Below are positions 1-10,720 of a DNA stretch of 64,000 nucleotides, piece by piece; position 1 is the first letter of the stretch, and every line of letters starts with the position of its first letter. The position numbers were made by a program, and so were the translations under genes. Under the pieces are notes generated by a model. That model was not told where the DNA came from and searched no databases. It saw nothing but the letters and a program-made list of their open reading frames with translations. Location: assembly GCA_025642065.1 (NCBI GenBank), contig JAODUP010000273.1, positions 16,001-80,000 on the forward strand. The letters are read 5' to 3'. The stretch comes from Paralvinella palmiformis (Eukaryota; Annelida; Polychaeta; Terebellida; Alvinellidae).

Positions 1-720
1 TACTAGGTGCGGCTATGAGCTCGATTCCTTTCGAGGATATTGGGGCTATAGAAGTTTTGTAATTAGTATTATTTTATAAAATACAAAATTTAAATGGTAT
101 TAATGTCTTATTATTTCCTCCCGATATTTTGTGTGGAAAAATATTTCGCAAAGTATGAGTCACAAGCTTTGTCCGCTTAACATATCTAGCATTAATGTTT
201 TTTTTTTAAAACTCTTATTTCTAACCTGGTGAATTGTTTGTTTCAAATGAAACACGTTCTCATATCGTCATTTTATCATATCCAATCCCCGTACTCGGTC
301 ACTCATTTGCATAATCAAAGCATGAATGAATTCTACTCAATAGTAGCTGTGCAACATTATAAAGCTGTTGGCATTCAAAATCAAATTTGTGTATATTATG
401 TCGTGCTGAAATGTGCTTTTGTTCTTATTATATCCGTTAAATATAAGTCTGAAAATTAAAATTAGAATACAAATTTAAATTAACAGATCTGTTTCAGTAT
501 AATTCGTTGAATGGGATATTTTAGTGTTACTCTTATTTGTAATAATGCGATGTATTCAGTCAACACTTTGGTCATTCTTTAGGTTACTAGTCATAATGCC
601 ACACCTCATAAGATATCATTTGCAAATCCCTAAATTTGTTAATTCAACAATGTCTATCCTAAAATATAAAACACATGTAGTCATACCTCTACACTTTGCA
701 CGGCATATGTCACTGCCAGT
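1..720. other. AT-rich non-coding stretch
   Basis: Only short reading frames without recognisable motifs are present. No SINE head, RT motif or long microsatellite is visible. I see nothing assignable. Confidence 0.5.
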
Positions 721-724
721 ATTT

Positions 725-1950
725 AATTAATTTGACCCCATTTAGTTAGGTCTAGAAACAAAATAATATTTTCAGACTTTTGAAATATGGTTATTTTGTA
801 TTTTATTGAACTATTTCATTGATATATAATAATGTTTGTTTTGTTCCTTCATGTTATTGAAATATTTCACAGTCATATTTGGACTGTTACATTCTTCGTA
901 AATATAATTAAATTGAAATAAATGAATACTTAAAATATTGATAGTGTATCTTTGTAATCCTAATTGGAACTAATTCTTTCGCTATTAAGTCCCCATTAAT
1001 TAATTTATTTTCAAATAATGTGTACAAAAAAGGAGCAAATTAAGTCAGTTATGATATAATTTTAATATCTACTCGGGGAAAGTAAAATGGCTAAGAGGAT
1101 ATCAGATCTTCTATGAAAATAGTTTGGGAGTTGTGTGTGTTGATCTTTGTTTTGTTTTTTTGGGTATTAATCAGACACACTATCATATTGGTCATAGGAA
1201 CATTTCTTCTAATTAGATGACTATTCATCTAAACGAAATGTTACACTCCTCACTCGCATAAAGAAAGGATACTGAGCAGCAAGAATTAAGGATGCTGAAC
1301 AAATAAACGATGATAGAAACAGGTATTATGCATAGACAGCTATGACAATATTTATATTGCTAATACTTCATCCATCGATGTACATGTTAATGGAATCTAG
1401 AATGATCATTACTTCGATAACATTTAAACAATTAAATCATCTGAAGTTTAAAGTAAAACTTTGATTAAGATCATGTAATGAATACAAGTATATCTTAAAT
1501 ACTTATTTGGGCCATTTGCAATAGGTGCATACGGTGATGTTTATAAAATTACAAAATCTCTCGAAATTCACTGCTGAAACTCATAGAATTGTTAGTGCAA
1601 TTAGGTAATAAATACACTTTTCCTCTTAACTCATTAAATGCCTTCTCACGAAGATAAAGGGTAATGTTAATTAATCGTCACATTAATATGTTCCCGATTT
1701 AATAGTTAATATATTCATTTTCCAGACAATCGGTGATAATTATCTCCTAATTAGCTTAAATATGTAACTTCATTGTCTGATTATGATTAGCTAATTGTAG
1801 ATAGGTATCGTCTTCTTATGTCTCTGTCGAGCGTTGTTTACACCTATAATTGTTAATGTGATGTATTCGTGATATTCGTGATATTAAGTGGATAAATAAT
1901 GTCCGCAATAACGGCGTGAATTTCAGCAAAACAGTCTACAACTCTAACAA
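725..1950 (+). repeat. Segmental duplication block 1, copy A
   Basis: This block is collinear with 49,140-50,500. Matching landmarks include TTAATTTGA followed by TTTCAGTCATATTTG (copy B 49,160 and 49,275), ATTAATTAATTTATTTTCAAA (about 1,000 and 49,355), AGATCTTCTATGAAAA against AGATCTTTTATGAAAA (1,105 and 49,492), and TTAACTCATTAAATGCCTTC against a matching stretch at 50,160. Divergence is considerable, with many indels, so the duplication is old. No coding sequence is visible in either copy. Confidence 0.75.
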
Positions 1951-2201
1951 TGCGTACAATAATTAATCTAACATAAAATAAAAACATTCTCTAACGATTC
2001 CTTCTTCATGTTTTAAATAATAAGACCACGAATAAAATAAACAATATTTAACCTGAGTGTGATTTCCATTAGTGTATGGTTCACAAAGCTCTATTTGGCA
2101 TTTTCTTGATTACTTGTATGCATTTAAATATTTCTATTACAAAAGATTATCTTGTTATGTGAATATAACATTATCAAGTCGATAAATATTTCTTTATTTC
2201 T

Positions 2202-2214
2202 ATTGTTATTATTG

Positions 2215-2266
<52 letters not shown>

Positions 2267-2326
2267 CGTTTTTGTTGTTGTTGTTGTTATTATTATTATT
2301 ATTGTTAGTAGTAGTAGTAGTAGTAT
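2202..2326. repeat. Compound trinucleotide microsatellite (ATT/GTT/GTA)
   Basis: A run of ATT units at 2,202-2,264 is followed by GTT units, more ATT units and then GTA units. Reading frames through it give low-complexity Ile/Leu/Thr peptides only. Confidence 0.95.
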
Positions 2327-2726
2327 AATTAGTATTATACTATATTTGCATAACAGCTGTTTCAAGCATAAATGCCGTTCTAACGTACTTCACAACGTAA
2401 TTTACATGTTATTGTAAAAACCAAAGATTACAGACAACAACCTAATGAGTAATATTAATAAAAACCAGGTATACTATAATAGATGAATAGATTGAAGATC
2501 ATACAAAGAAAGAAGCGACTATAGATATTAATGGCTATAATGGACTCGAAATAAATAAATCTCTAGTTGATTTTTTAACTGTGTTCAAAGCTCTTCTTTT
2601 TCAGATATTATGAAGTAATGTGTTTCAAGAGACTTGGTGCTGGATGTTGAAACCTATGTATCCATGTGGTACCGTTTACATTTGATGTTACATGGGTTAG
2701 TGAATCCTAAAATCAGAGACTTATAA

Positions 2727-3128
2727 ATGCAGATGATGGACCACTCAGGGCTTTGTAACTGTGCACTAGAATGTTATATTACAGATGGCACTTCACTGGT
2801 AACGAATTTAGCTGTTTCAGAACTGGTTTGTACGAGATGTCTTCAATATAATGCACACTGCAGATATATAAACACATACCAGTCGATTGGTGCTTGTGGC
2901 ACACCATGTAACCATGTAACATCACCTTATTATAATCTAACCTTGAGGTCGGCGGGATTTGCAGACATCACTGGTGATGTAGCGTCTAAGACGAGGGATA
3001 TTTCGAAAACCCGCATAATTATATCTGCACATAGAGTGAACTTGTCGTTCAACGTTCCTCTTCGAATCATTAAAAACACTCAGATTTCTCACACCAGTTG
3101 TTCAAAGTATAACCATATCACCATGTAA
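2727..3128 (+). CDS. Unrecognised 133-codon open frame, probably not a gene
   Basis: This uninterrupted frame encodes a 133-residue product with ten or so cysteines in its N-terminal two thirds and no domain I recognise. There is no signal peptide, membrane segment or obvious splice context. It lies in a gap between two duplicated blocks and just upstream of a minus-strand LINE remnant ending at 3,183. Its length exceeds most random frames in this AT-rich window, which is the only argument for it. It could be an exon, a fragment of an unrecognised mobile element, or chance. I treat it as hypothetical. Confidence 0.15.
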   Translation: MQMMDHSGLCNCALECYITDGTSLVTNLAVSELVCTRCLQYNAHCRYINTYQSIGACGTPCNHVTSPYYNLTLRSAGFADITGDVASKTRDISKTRIIISAHRVNLSFNVPLRIIKNTQISHTSCSKYNHITM

Positions 3129-3492
3129 AATAATTACGTTTTGTCAATGAAGAGATTCAACATATTATCGTCTATCTACGATTTAATCCCAAGGCTTGAA
3201 AAATGTGTACATCTGCATAAAGAGAAATATGTCAGAACCTTGTGTGATATTGTGCTCCAACACAACTAGTGAAGAAGGTTCACAATTGACACATACGTTG
3301 TGATTACGTTCATTCAAGTAACGTATCGTCCAGACCAGGGCCTTAGCCTTTATCCGAAAGTGGGAGTGAAGCCGTTCCACGGGGATCTGACGGCTTAGTG
3401 GTGTTCAATAGGCGTATCTCCGAACATTTCTAGCATTCTGGAAAAAACAAGGGAGATTGGATACAGGCCGATAGTTCTTTATGTAATTGTAA

Positions 3493-3675
3493 ATGTTGTT
3501 ATTTTTACGTCCACCTTTATGCACAAGGTAGGCTAAATGGGCGGAACGAGCTCCAAATGTAATGAGGCGAAGTGAAAGATGAAATACCCTTCTGACATAG
3601 CCGGCCGGGGTTTGTATCCAGGTGCTATAGATCAGTGGCCAACCGCGTTAACTGTTAAGCTATGGAGTTGTCCCT
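3493..3675 (-). mobile_element. tRNA-headed SINE, full but degenerate
   Basis: Read on the minus strand, a tRNA-like head begins near 3,675, with an A-box-like TAGCTTAACAGTTAACGCG and a degraded B box (GGATACAAACCCC). It is followed by a body with CATTTAGCCTACCTTGTGC and the tail GTGGACGTAAAA. This body and tail match the SINE at 48,263-48,455, but the tRNA head is different. The element interrupts a LINE remnant on the same strand. Confidence 0.7.
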
Positions 3676-3945
3676 TTAAGAGATCAGCATCCAAACCAGC
3701 TTTCTCAAGGAGGAGCCGGATTCGTGCGCTCTTGAATTCCTTTGGTTGCCAATGATCTGTTGACAGTGTCAGTGATGAGAGGAGAAAGCTCAGTGAGATA
3801 CAGCTTTTGAAGCCTTGTAGATACTAGGAATTATAAGGAGCTTTCATTGTTATAGTTCCGATTTCTTATTGAGTAACAGGTATAAAATCAACGAAAAGCT
3901 CCGTCACATTGTTGTTGTTCTCTGGAGTATCTTGGCAGAGTCTTC

Positions 3946-3947
<2 letters not shown>

Positions 3948-4022
<75 letters not shown>
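3948..4022. repeat. (TA)n microsatellite
   Basis: A nearly pure TA dinucleotide array of about 75 bp with one phase break near 3,985. The frames crossing it on both strands are artefacts of the repeat. Confidence 0.97.
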
Positions 4023-4023
<1 letters not shown>

Positions 4024-4954
4024 CACTTATACCCAAATAAATCACAGAAGTTCTATGACATTTCTTCATCAGATGGTCCATTTGGTAGAGAAGGAGTTCC
4101 ACTGCTTCACAACGGATATTATTAATACTGAATATTGCTTCAGTATCATTGCTAGAAGTTTAGACTTTATCAGAGTAGTAATTCATTCTTTTTTATTTTA
4201 AAAGTGTGTTCACAGTAGCACATAGATTTAATCATCAACAAGAAATCTGGTGTGTTGCCATTTATGTTTAGGCTTGCCTCTCAAATTATGGCCTTGTATA
4301 ATTAATATCTATACCATGGATAGCTTGGCTTCAACGTTATGGTTTTGGCTTGTATGTTACGAAGAGAGACATCTCAATGTTTGGCCGGATGTTTCCTAAA
4401 ACATACTGTCTTTTTCGCAAGAGATGCCCTACCAATAGTTACAATAGAGCTCACTTCCTAGTGATCTCTAAACATTCTACACATACACACTGGACACGGC
4501 GGAAGTACAACTCCTATTGATGACTATATACAATTTACGATCACGAACATGTGATGATTCATGCACATGTTGTTGAAGGCGAAGTGAGTTAATTAAATAA
4601 GGATAAGACTGTGCATCACGATTAAAATAAATATCCAGGTAGATGTTCAAATCACAATCAATTATAATCACCCTTGCAATTGTAGCATACCTTGCTTGAA
4701 TCGCGGACCATTCTTCTTGTGACAATAAGTCCATTGTCTCAGGAAAGTAATGGACAGTATACTTATGCAAGGTGCACTCCCCTCCATTTTTGTCTAAGTC
4801 ACTGCACAATTTCTCAAAGTGGGTGTGATTAATCTTCAGCACAACTCAATGTAAAAAAATGCAATGACAGACCAGTCTTATGTATTAGATCTACACCACC
4901 TCCCTCCATGTCTTTATTTCACATAAGGGCACATGTTTCATCGCATATCCATTG

Positions 4955-6560
4955 GGAACAAACAAGTATATGGATACATATTTTGGATAATGAGTTGCTC
5001 CTCAACCTGATGTGATAAGTGGAATTACACCGAGATTAACTTATACACTCTAACCTTTATTATTTGTTAAAAACGTATGTCTGTATCTCGAAGATGGTAA
5101 CATTCCAGTAACCATTAATTGTTACCTGGAAATACTAGAGTATACTTTCCGCTGTTTAATGGTAACATACGTACCTAGACTTGTGACTTTAGCCTTAAAA
5201 CAAAAACGTATACACTCCCACATACCAAGCTGTGGGTGGTAAATATGGTTTGCTACACTTCCCACCTTAATTTCCAAAATGAAATGAACACTCTCAAAAA
5301 TGTTATATTTCAATTTACAAAGCACAAAGACTTATATGGAAACATAAAGCACATTATTTGATTGAAATGTGATTTCCTGAGCTTGTTCATTAAATATCAA
5401 ATTCAAATTCTCAAAAATATAATCCGAACCATGTATCGAAACAATATTTAACTTTAAAAAAAATTAATTCTTTAGTGAATTACGAGTAGCTCCAATTTGT
5501 GAAAGAATAATAAACGATCAATCAATACGATGTAACCTTTGGCAATAGCCAATAATGTTTTGTCATATCTCTGCACACCTATTTATGACATATATTTCAT
5601 GCACACATGTTAAAACACGAGTAGTATCCAGAGTTTAACAAATAACTGTCAATGGTTTAGCTTTCAAGAGCTTAACTCACTATGTACCACTTCACGAAAT
5701 ATTTTAAACAGGCAAAACTCCCCCCAGTACTTAATTTAAAAAATATATTATGGCTAACAGTACAGAAACCGCTGTAAATATTTGACGTTGCACACGAAAA
5801 CAACATAAGATAGGCACCTAATCAACGATGTAAAATATACAGATTTGACATTAATGATTGTACTATTAGTGAAAAGTTTTATTAGATATGTATTAGATAT
5901 TTCGCCTTCTTTTAGGGTAATATTTCCGATCATATTAATGAGAGCAACAATCTATTTCCGGGAATGTTCTCATATCACATTGTTTTATTGAACTCCAATT
6001 CTTGAGACTGGTTCCAATTATTTTCGGCATGTGCTTAATACTCCATCTACCAACATAAGATTCTTTATCTCATTTTCTCATGCGGTAGTCATTAACGAGT
6101 AGAGGAAATTAAATGGAAGATTTGTTACCGCAAATTATATTGCACGCTTTTACCTCATTAAATTAAATTCATGAGATTTGTTTGTTTAAGGAAAATTACG
6201 ATTGTAACAGATGCCGTTATTCTCTTGTTTTCTCTCCATTAATTAATCATCTCCTCTGCTTGAGAGGACATTTGCCTAATCTGATACAAGAAATCCTGTC
6301 AAAGTTTTAAAATATTGCGATTTGTTTCGTTACAGTGTTGATTTAAAGTGTTTATGATAACATTAACATCAGCAAGTGATTTGATTGCAATAATATAATG
6401 ATTGCGACAACAACAATAATAACAATAGTAATAATAATAATAATAATAAATTAGTTACAGCTCTCTATTTAGTGGGCTAATTTAAAGCGCTTTACAAAAA
6501 AAGAGTGAGAAAGAAGTGTTGTATTAAATAAAATATGTATTAAATAAAATATATTCATTA
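4955..6560 (+). repeat. Segmental duplication block 2, copy A
   Basis: This block is collinear with 52,915-54,330 and, after a 2.7-kb insertion in copy B, with 57,130-57,410. Shared landmarks include ACATTCCAGTAACCAT (5,101 and 53,053), TTTCCGCTGTTTAATGG against a one-base variant (5,147 and 53,099), TATATTTCAATTT (5,303 and 53,318), and TGATACAAGAAAT (6,281 and 54,282). It then continues through an (AAT)n tract to GTGAGAAA (6,500 and 57,368). No coding function is visible. Confidence 0.85.
6412..6449. repeat. (AAT)n microsatellite joined to an AGCGCTTTACA motif
   Basis: An AAC/AAT repeat is followed at once by an element ending in TTTAAAGCGCTTTACA. The same module, (AAT)n plus a short GCGC-containing sequence, recurs near 13,023, 22,096, 38,657 and 57,240. 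It resembles the 3' tail of the SINE at 22,096-22,404. Confidence 0.7.
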
Positions 6561-6624
6561 ATAAAAATTCCTAATCTATAGGTAACTACATTATTGTTAA
6601 GCCCATCACTTACAATAGACCAAT

Positions 6625-7390
6625 CTAATAATGAAACTGGAGTATTACATGGATCAGATTTCTTCCTATCATGTTTCCCTGGATGAGACTGGTTTAATGA
6701 CTACTATTTGGATGCACGTTTCTAGATCACGATATTTAGCAACAAAATCAACGTGAGTGTATATTAGTTCATATAAATATGTGTGCCAGTTCTTAGTGTA
6801 TCAGTTACATACATATCGGAGTAGTCTTAAATGTCAATTTAGAGATGAAGAAATTGTGATGAATAGAGTTACGGCGAATTGACATACTGAATATAATTCA
6901 CCGAAGAAGATATACTATTTGAAGTTTTGTTTATTACAAAACAATTACAAGAACATATTTTGTATTTGAATATATAGTAAAAAAAGATATTAGGCTATCC
7001 TAGCATCGAATCAAGTTAGGTATTACTTTGTTTATTTTCGAATGTGGTGTATCGTGGGACAAATGCTTGAAGAGGAATGCCTTAGAAGACATTTATCCCT
7101 TTAATTCCGGACCGTCTTCTTTTCTTTTACCTGGTCAATAGCGATGGTTTCCATTTCATATTACTAAAGGTATTACTGACTTTGCATTAGCAGATTGTTA
7201 TCATGATATATTATTAGTATGTTGTTTGTTCAATGCCAAACAAAACTGGAAAAATGTATGTTCAGTCAGGAATATCACACAGGACATCAAAGTCTTATCT
7301 CACAAACGATAACTATTTAACACATAAATTTACCTTATCACTTCCAGATAATCGGCTCAGTGGATCTTAATTTCAACTCTCAAAATGTGT

Positions 7391-7461
<71 letters not shown>

Positions 7462-7463
7462 CG

Positions 7464-7525
<62 letters not shown>

Positions 7526-7566
7526 CGTATGTATCTTTGGTTTCGTTAATTGACTAAAGTATCTTG

Positions 7567-7639
<73 letters not shown>

Positions 7640-8400
7640 TATATATATATTAATATATATATATAGTTTGCGGGTATGTATCTTTGGTTTCGTTAATTGC
7701 ACTAAACAGGGCTTAGCTTCTAAATATGTATTAGAGTTTTCATATATTGTATCATAAACATTTAAGGGCTTTAAAATATCACAAGTATATGGAGCAAGCT
7801 TATGTTCTTAACACTAAAACAAAATACTAACATTTACAAACGATATTCATGTTGCTGTTTGTAAACCCATTACACCCAATAAAGGTCATAAAATATAACT
7901 GTACTATTGTCTTATATACAATTGATAATGATTCATATTAAAGTTAGACGTTATTCCCAAACTGACGTGAAATAAACGTAATATCAGTATATTGGCTACA
8001 GATAATGAACATTGCATTAGATGTACGTTCATCGGAGCTGAAACAAAACCAAACGGTCAATATTCAAGTTATCATATGGAATCCTTGTCGTGAAACTAAC
8101 CACCAATTTTTAATGGCCTAAACCTAAAAGGCAAAAACAATAAATTACGTATTAGATCCCAGAATCTCATAGTATATGCTATATTCAATGTTAGTAATTC
8201 ATGTAATAAATAGATACCTATTACAATGTGTTTGATACTACCTTTGCTCACAATGCTAGTTATATTTGACCAATAAACTCGTCTAGTAAATACTTCCACC
8301 CGAACGTATCTCGTATTGGTATAATAACCCTTAAGAACTATTTTTCCTTACGACATCTACAACTAATTCGCTTATCTATTGTAGTGAATCATCAATATAA
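6625..8400 (+). repeat. Segmental duplication block 3, copy A
   Basis: This block is collinear with 61,020-62,300. Landmarks include TGGAGTATTACATGGATCA (6,640 and 61,026), TACTATTTGGATGCAC (6,700 and 61,098), TTTAGAGATGA (6,838 and 61,219), AATATCACAA (7,775 and 61,576) and TTACGACATCTACAA (8,347 and 62,256). Copy A is expanded by (TA)n arrays at 7.39-7.67 kb that copy B lacks. Confidence 0.8.
7391..7710. repeat. Three long (TA)n arrays separated by a duplicated ~40-bp unit
   Basis: TA arrays occupy about 7,392-7,459, 7,466-7,522 and 7,570-7,635. A spacer carrying GTATGTATCTTTGGTTTCG followed by TTAATTG occurs after the second array (about 7,526) and again near 7,674, so array and spacer were duplicated together. 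Confidence 0.9.
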
Positions 8401-8511
8401 GAAAATCCAGAAACGCGATATACTTAGTATACTATCGTAGTATATTGAAACAATTGTAACAAACAAAATAATTTTTAAAGAAACAATAGATAAAGAAATG
8501 TTTTAGGCCTT

Positions 8512-9160
8512 TTGGGGGGGGGGTCAAAGTTGGTAATAAGGTAATTTAGGCCAATTTTCAAATATTGGTGCCAACTATCAGATACCAGTTATTGATATGT
8601 CAAATGATAATTAGTGAAAATAACCGGGTTTCACGATTCGCTATGCTAACGTACCTTTTAATGTTGGCAATATTTTTCAGGGTGGAAAAACCCGGTAATG
8701 AAATATTGTGAGATGGTGACTAATAATGTTAGGCTCATGTCTGATGTTTAATTATCAGCAGTCATTAAATCAATTGCATTTCCATTCACTTCAGAGCTAG
8801 CAGAGCGCAGGCACGTGGAACATCTTCTTCTGAATTCTCTGTAGCAGTCTCTGGCTGTTGTGGTTTGAGCGATTTAAAGTGGCAATGGGAAAAACAGTGG
8901 GAAATCGGTGATTGTTTAACTAAGTTCGAATCCCGTTGAATTATCCGCATTGGTACCAGCACACTTATGACATTAGGTTCAATCCAGTATTTGGTTAGGA
9001 TCGACTGTCTCTGTATTATCAAACAATAGTGATGTTTTAGATTAGCAATGATTTCGTAGTTCATTGGTTGAGTACGACTAGTTGTATTATGAAGGAGGAA
9101 GACCACCTTAATGGTGTTCAACCTATCAATATGAGAGAGGGGGGGGGGCAACTTTCTATT
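8512..9160. other. Insertion in copy A of the duplicated segment
   Basis: The stretch between a G9 run (8,513) and a G10 run (9,132) has no counterpart in copy B (62.3-62.5 kb), so it looks inserted in copy A. It carries the minus-strand Tigger-like transposase scrap. Clear terminal inverted repeats were not found. Confidence 0.45.
8786..9151 (-). pseudogene. Tigger/jerky-like (pogo superfamily) DDE transposase, C-terminal fragment
   Basis: The 121-codon minus-strand frame begins with residues matching the end of the DDE domain of TIGD/jerky-type transposases. RLNTIKVVFLLHNTTS and QPMNYEIIANLKHHYC correspond to the family blocks IKVVFLPPNTTS and QPMDxGVIxxFKxxY. The last catalytic Asp of the family QPMD block is Asn here, so the fragment would be inactive even if expressed. 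The N-terminal HTH domains and the first two catalytic positions are missing. The rest of the frame (rich in His, Gln and Glu) is the expected variable C-terminus. The family call rests on remembered consensus blocks. The fragment lies in a stretch present only in copy A of the segmental duplication. Confidence 0.65.
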
Positions 9161-9439
9161 TTGGGTAAAGATTTATATTGGGTATTGCATACACGATTGT
9201 AAATATCAAACCAGTCGTTGAACTGGCAATTGAAATACAACTTGTTTCCCTATAACCGGCTCGATTTGTATTAATTTTATGTTGCTGGGATCGAATAATC
9301 ATTTGGAAATAAGTAAAGTTTTCGTTATATCCTAGTTTCTTTGCTATAGAATTAAGTCACTATTTTGTAATATCGCAGTTATATATAACCAACCTTTATT
9401 GTACTTACAATTTACACTTCTGAGTTATGCACTTGTAAA

Positions 9440-9590
9440 TTTAATAGGAAGCGATATCATTTTATATTTCTATTCATATCTGATTTATCTTCGACTAAGT
9501 ATCCATTAGGGACATCGTATGGGATTCTTCACTAAACTCTTTATCAGAATTATATAACATTCTATGTTCATGATATTTCGCTAAAAACTT
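9440..9590 (+). repeat. Segmental duplication block 4, copy A
   Basis: A short collinear tail of the duplication. A run near 9,457-9,510 matches 62,508-62,565, and ATTCTATGTTCATGATATTTC (9,561) matches the run at 62,655-62,675. No match is apparent beyond 9.6 kb. Confidence 0.6.
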
Positions 9591-9599
9591 TTTGTAAAC

Positions 9600-10140
9600 A
9601 TGTTTCTTAAACAAATCTTGTACAAGTATTTGAGAGACGAGAATAAATATATCCTAGATATCAACATTTCATTTAATCTTTCATATATATATATATATAG
9701 TTATCCCACAAAAATAGTTCTATAAAACCGCAAATCTTTACTTTATATAAAATATTCACACTGAAATTGCTACGGGAGTAATCATAGGATCCTATATCTG
9801 TTCAAAACAAATAAAACACTAGAATTACTATTAATGTAATAATTTTAATGTTTCCCATATTTATCTTAATCGTTTATGTGAGCAACTAAAATATTTTCAT
9901 TTTGTATTTAATATATTTACTAAACAATTCAAGTAGCAATTACAAAATCAATTTAACAGCCCAGCTCAATTTAAGACTAAATATTCAATAAGGCTAGACT
10001 TCCATTATAAATAAATAGAGTTGTGTTTAATATTTAAGTGATTCAATGTTAGAACTTATTTAAATTTTAGAATTTTTGGCATTAGTCGTACGCGCTAAAC
10101 AGGTGTCGGTATGATTTTCAGTATAATAAATACGTAGATT
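9600..10140. other. AT-rich non-coding stretch
   Basis: No motifs, repeats or convincing frames are seen apart from a short (TA)9 at 9,683. Confidence 0.5.
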
Positions 10141-10147
10141 TATATAT

Positions 10148-10720
10148 GTGTGTGTGGCCTACACATCAGCATGTGGGACCCAGCTAATCCGTTTTTTATA
10201 CGCGACAAATATATCAAGCCCACAGGAAAGTAGCTACATGCAGGCTATATACAAAACCGGAAGCACGTACAAAACATACCATTTGACACCACGGCTTGCA
10301 GTAAACGACAGGTCCGTGTTGGTCAATGGCGAATTACTATCCACACATGATAACTAAATTTACACGGCAGTGTACAGTTAGAAGTAGTTTACTGTGGTTC
10401 AAATGAAACCTATACACATCAAATTTCTACGCCGCATATATTTACCTCGGATTTATTATGGGTTCGAATAACTAAATAATTCCTAGCTAGACGAAACGTA
10501 TCGATAAACATCCGACTGGTCTGGCATCGCAAGTTGCTCTCTAACCTGAGTGAAAAGTTAAGTCTTTTATAGGCCTTCGGTGCATTAACTAACATTACAG
10601 TTTATTGAACACGTGATAATATTATTCTCCATGTGGAAGCAGTGAAGTTACTGCACGAAGGATTATTACTGAACTGTAACGAAAAACAGCTAATCCTCAT
10701 ATGTTGCTTCATTATTCCAA
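10148..10720 (+). mobile_element. MITE-like dispersed repeat, copy 1
   Basis: This stretch matches 39,615-40,345 (plus) and 59,690-59,044 (minus) over most of its length. Landmarks: TACGCGACAAATAT (10,199), CCCACAGGAAAG (10,218), AACATACCATTTGA (10,274), CCGACTGGTCTGGC (10,511) and GGATTATTACTG (10,660). Copy 3 shows matching inverted ends, so the family is probably a non-autonomous DNA transposon. The 69-codon frame at its start is conserved in copy 2 only as a consequence of DNA similarity and shows no known domain. Confidence 0.7.

Larger units (their letters stand above)
3183..4842 (-). pseudogene. LINE remnant H: endonuclease and RT fragments of a CR1/Jockey-group retrotransposon
   Basis: Two minus-strand coding scraps lie in the order expected for ORF2 of a non-LTR element. 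The upstream scrap (4,842-4,477) has the AP-endonuclease core: a strand ending in DLNIYLD, corresponding to the usual GDFNxHxD, then QQHVHESSHVRDRKLYIVINR, corresponding to the family's QHVxxPTHxxGHxLDLVI. The downstream scrap (3,400-3,183) has the RT palm region: LHSHFRIKAKALVWTIRYL, then SSLVVLEHNITQGS, corresponding to the GVPQGSVLG block. The encoded motifs are degenerate: the active-site Asp of GDFN survives, but the His of THxxGH and the VPQG proline are changed. A SINE (3,493-3,675) and a (TA)n tract (3,948-4,022) lie between the scraps. Treating both as one element is inference from strand, order and spacing. Confidence 0.7.

Noticed and set aside
10148..10357. 69-codon frame similar to that at 39,583-39,795
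   Set aside because: The similarity follows DNA similarity of a MITE-like repeat; the frames are interrupted in copy 3.
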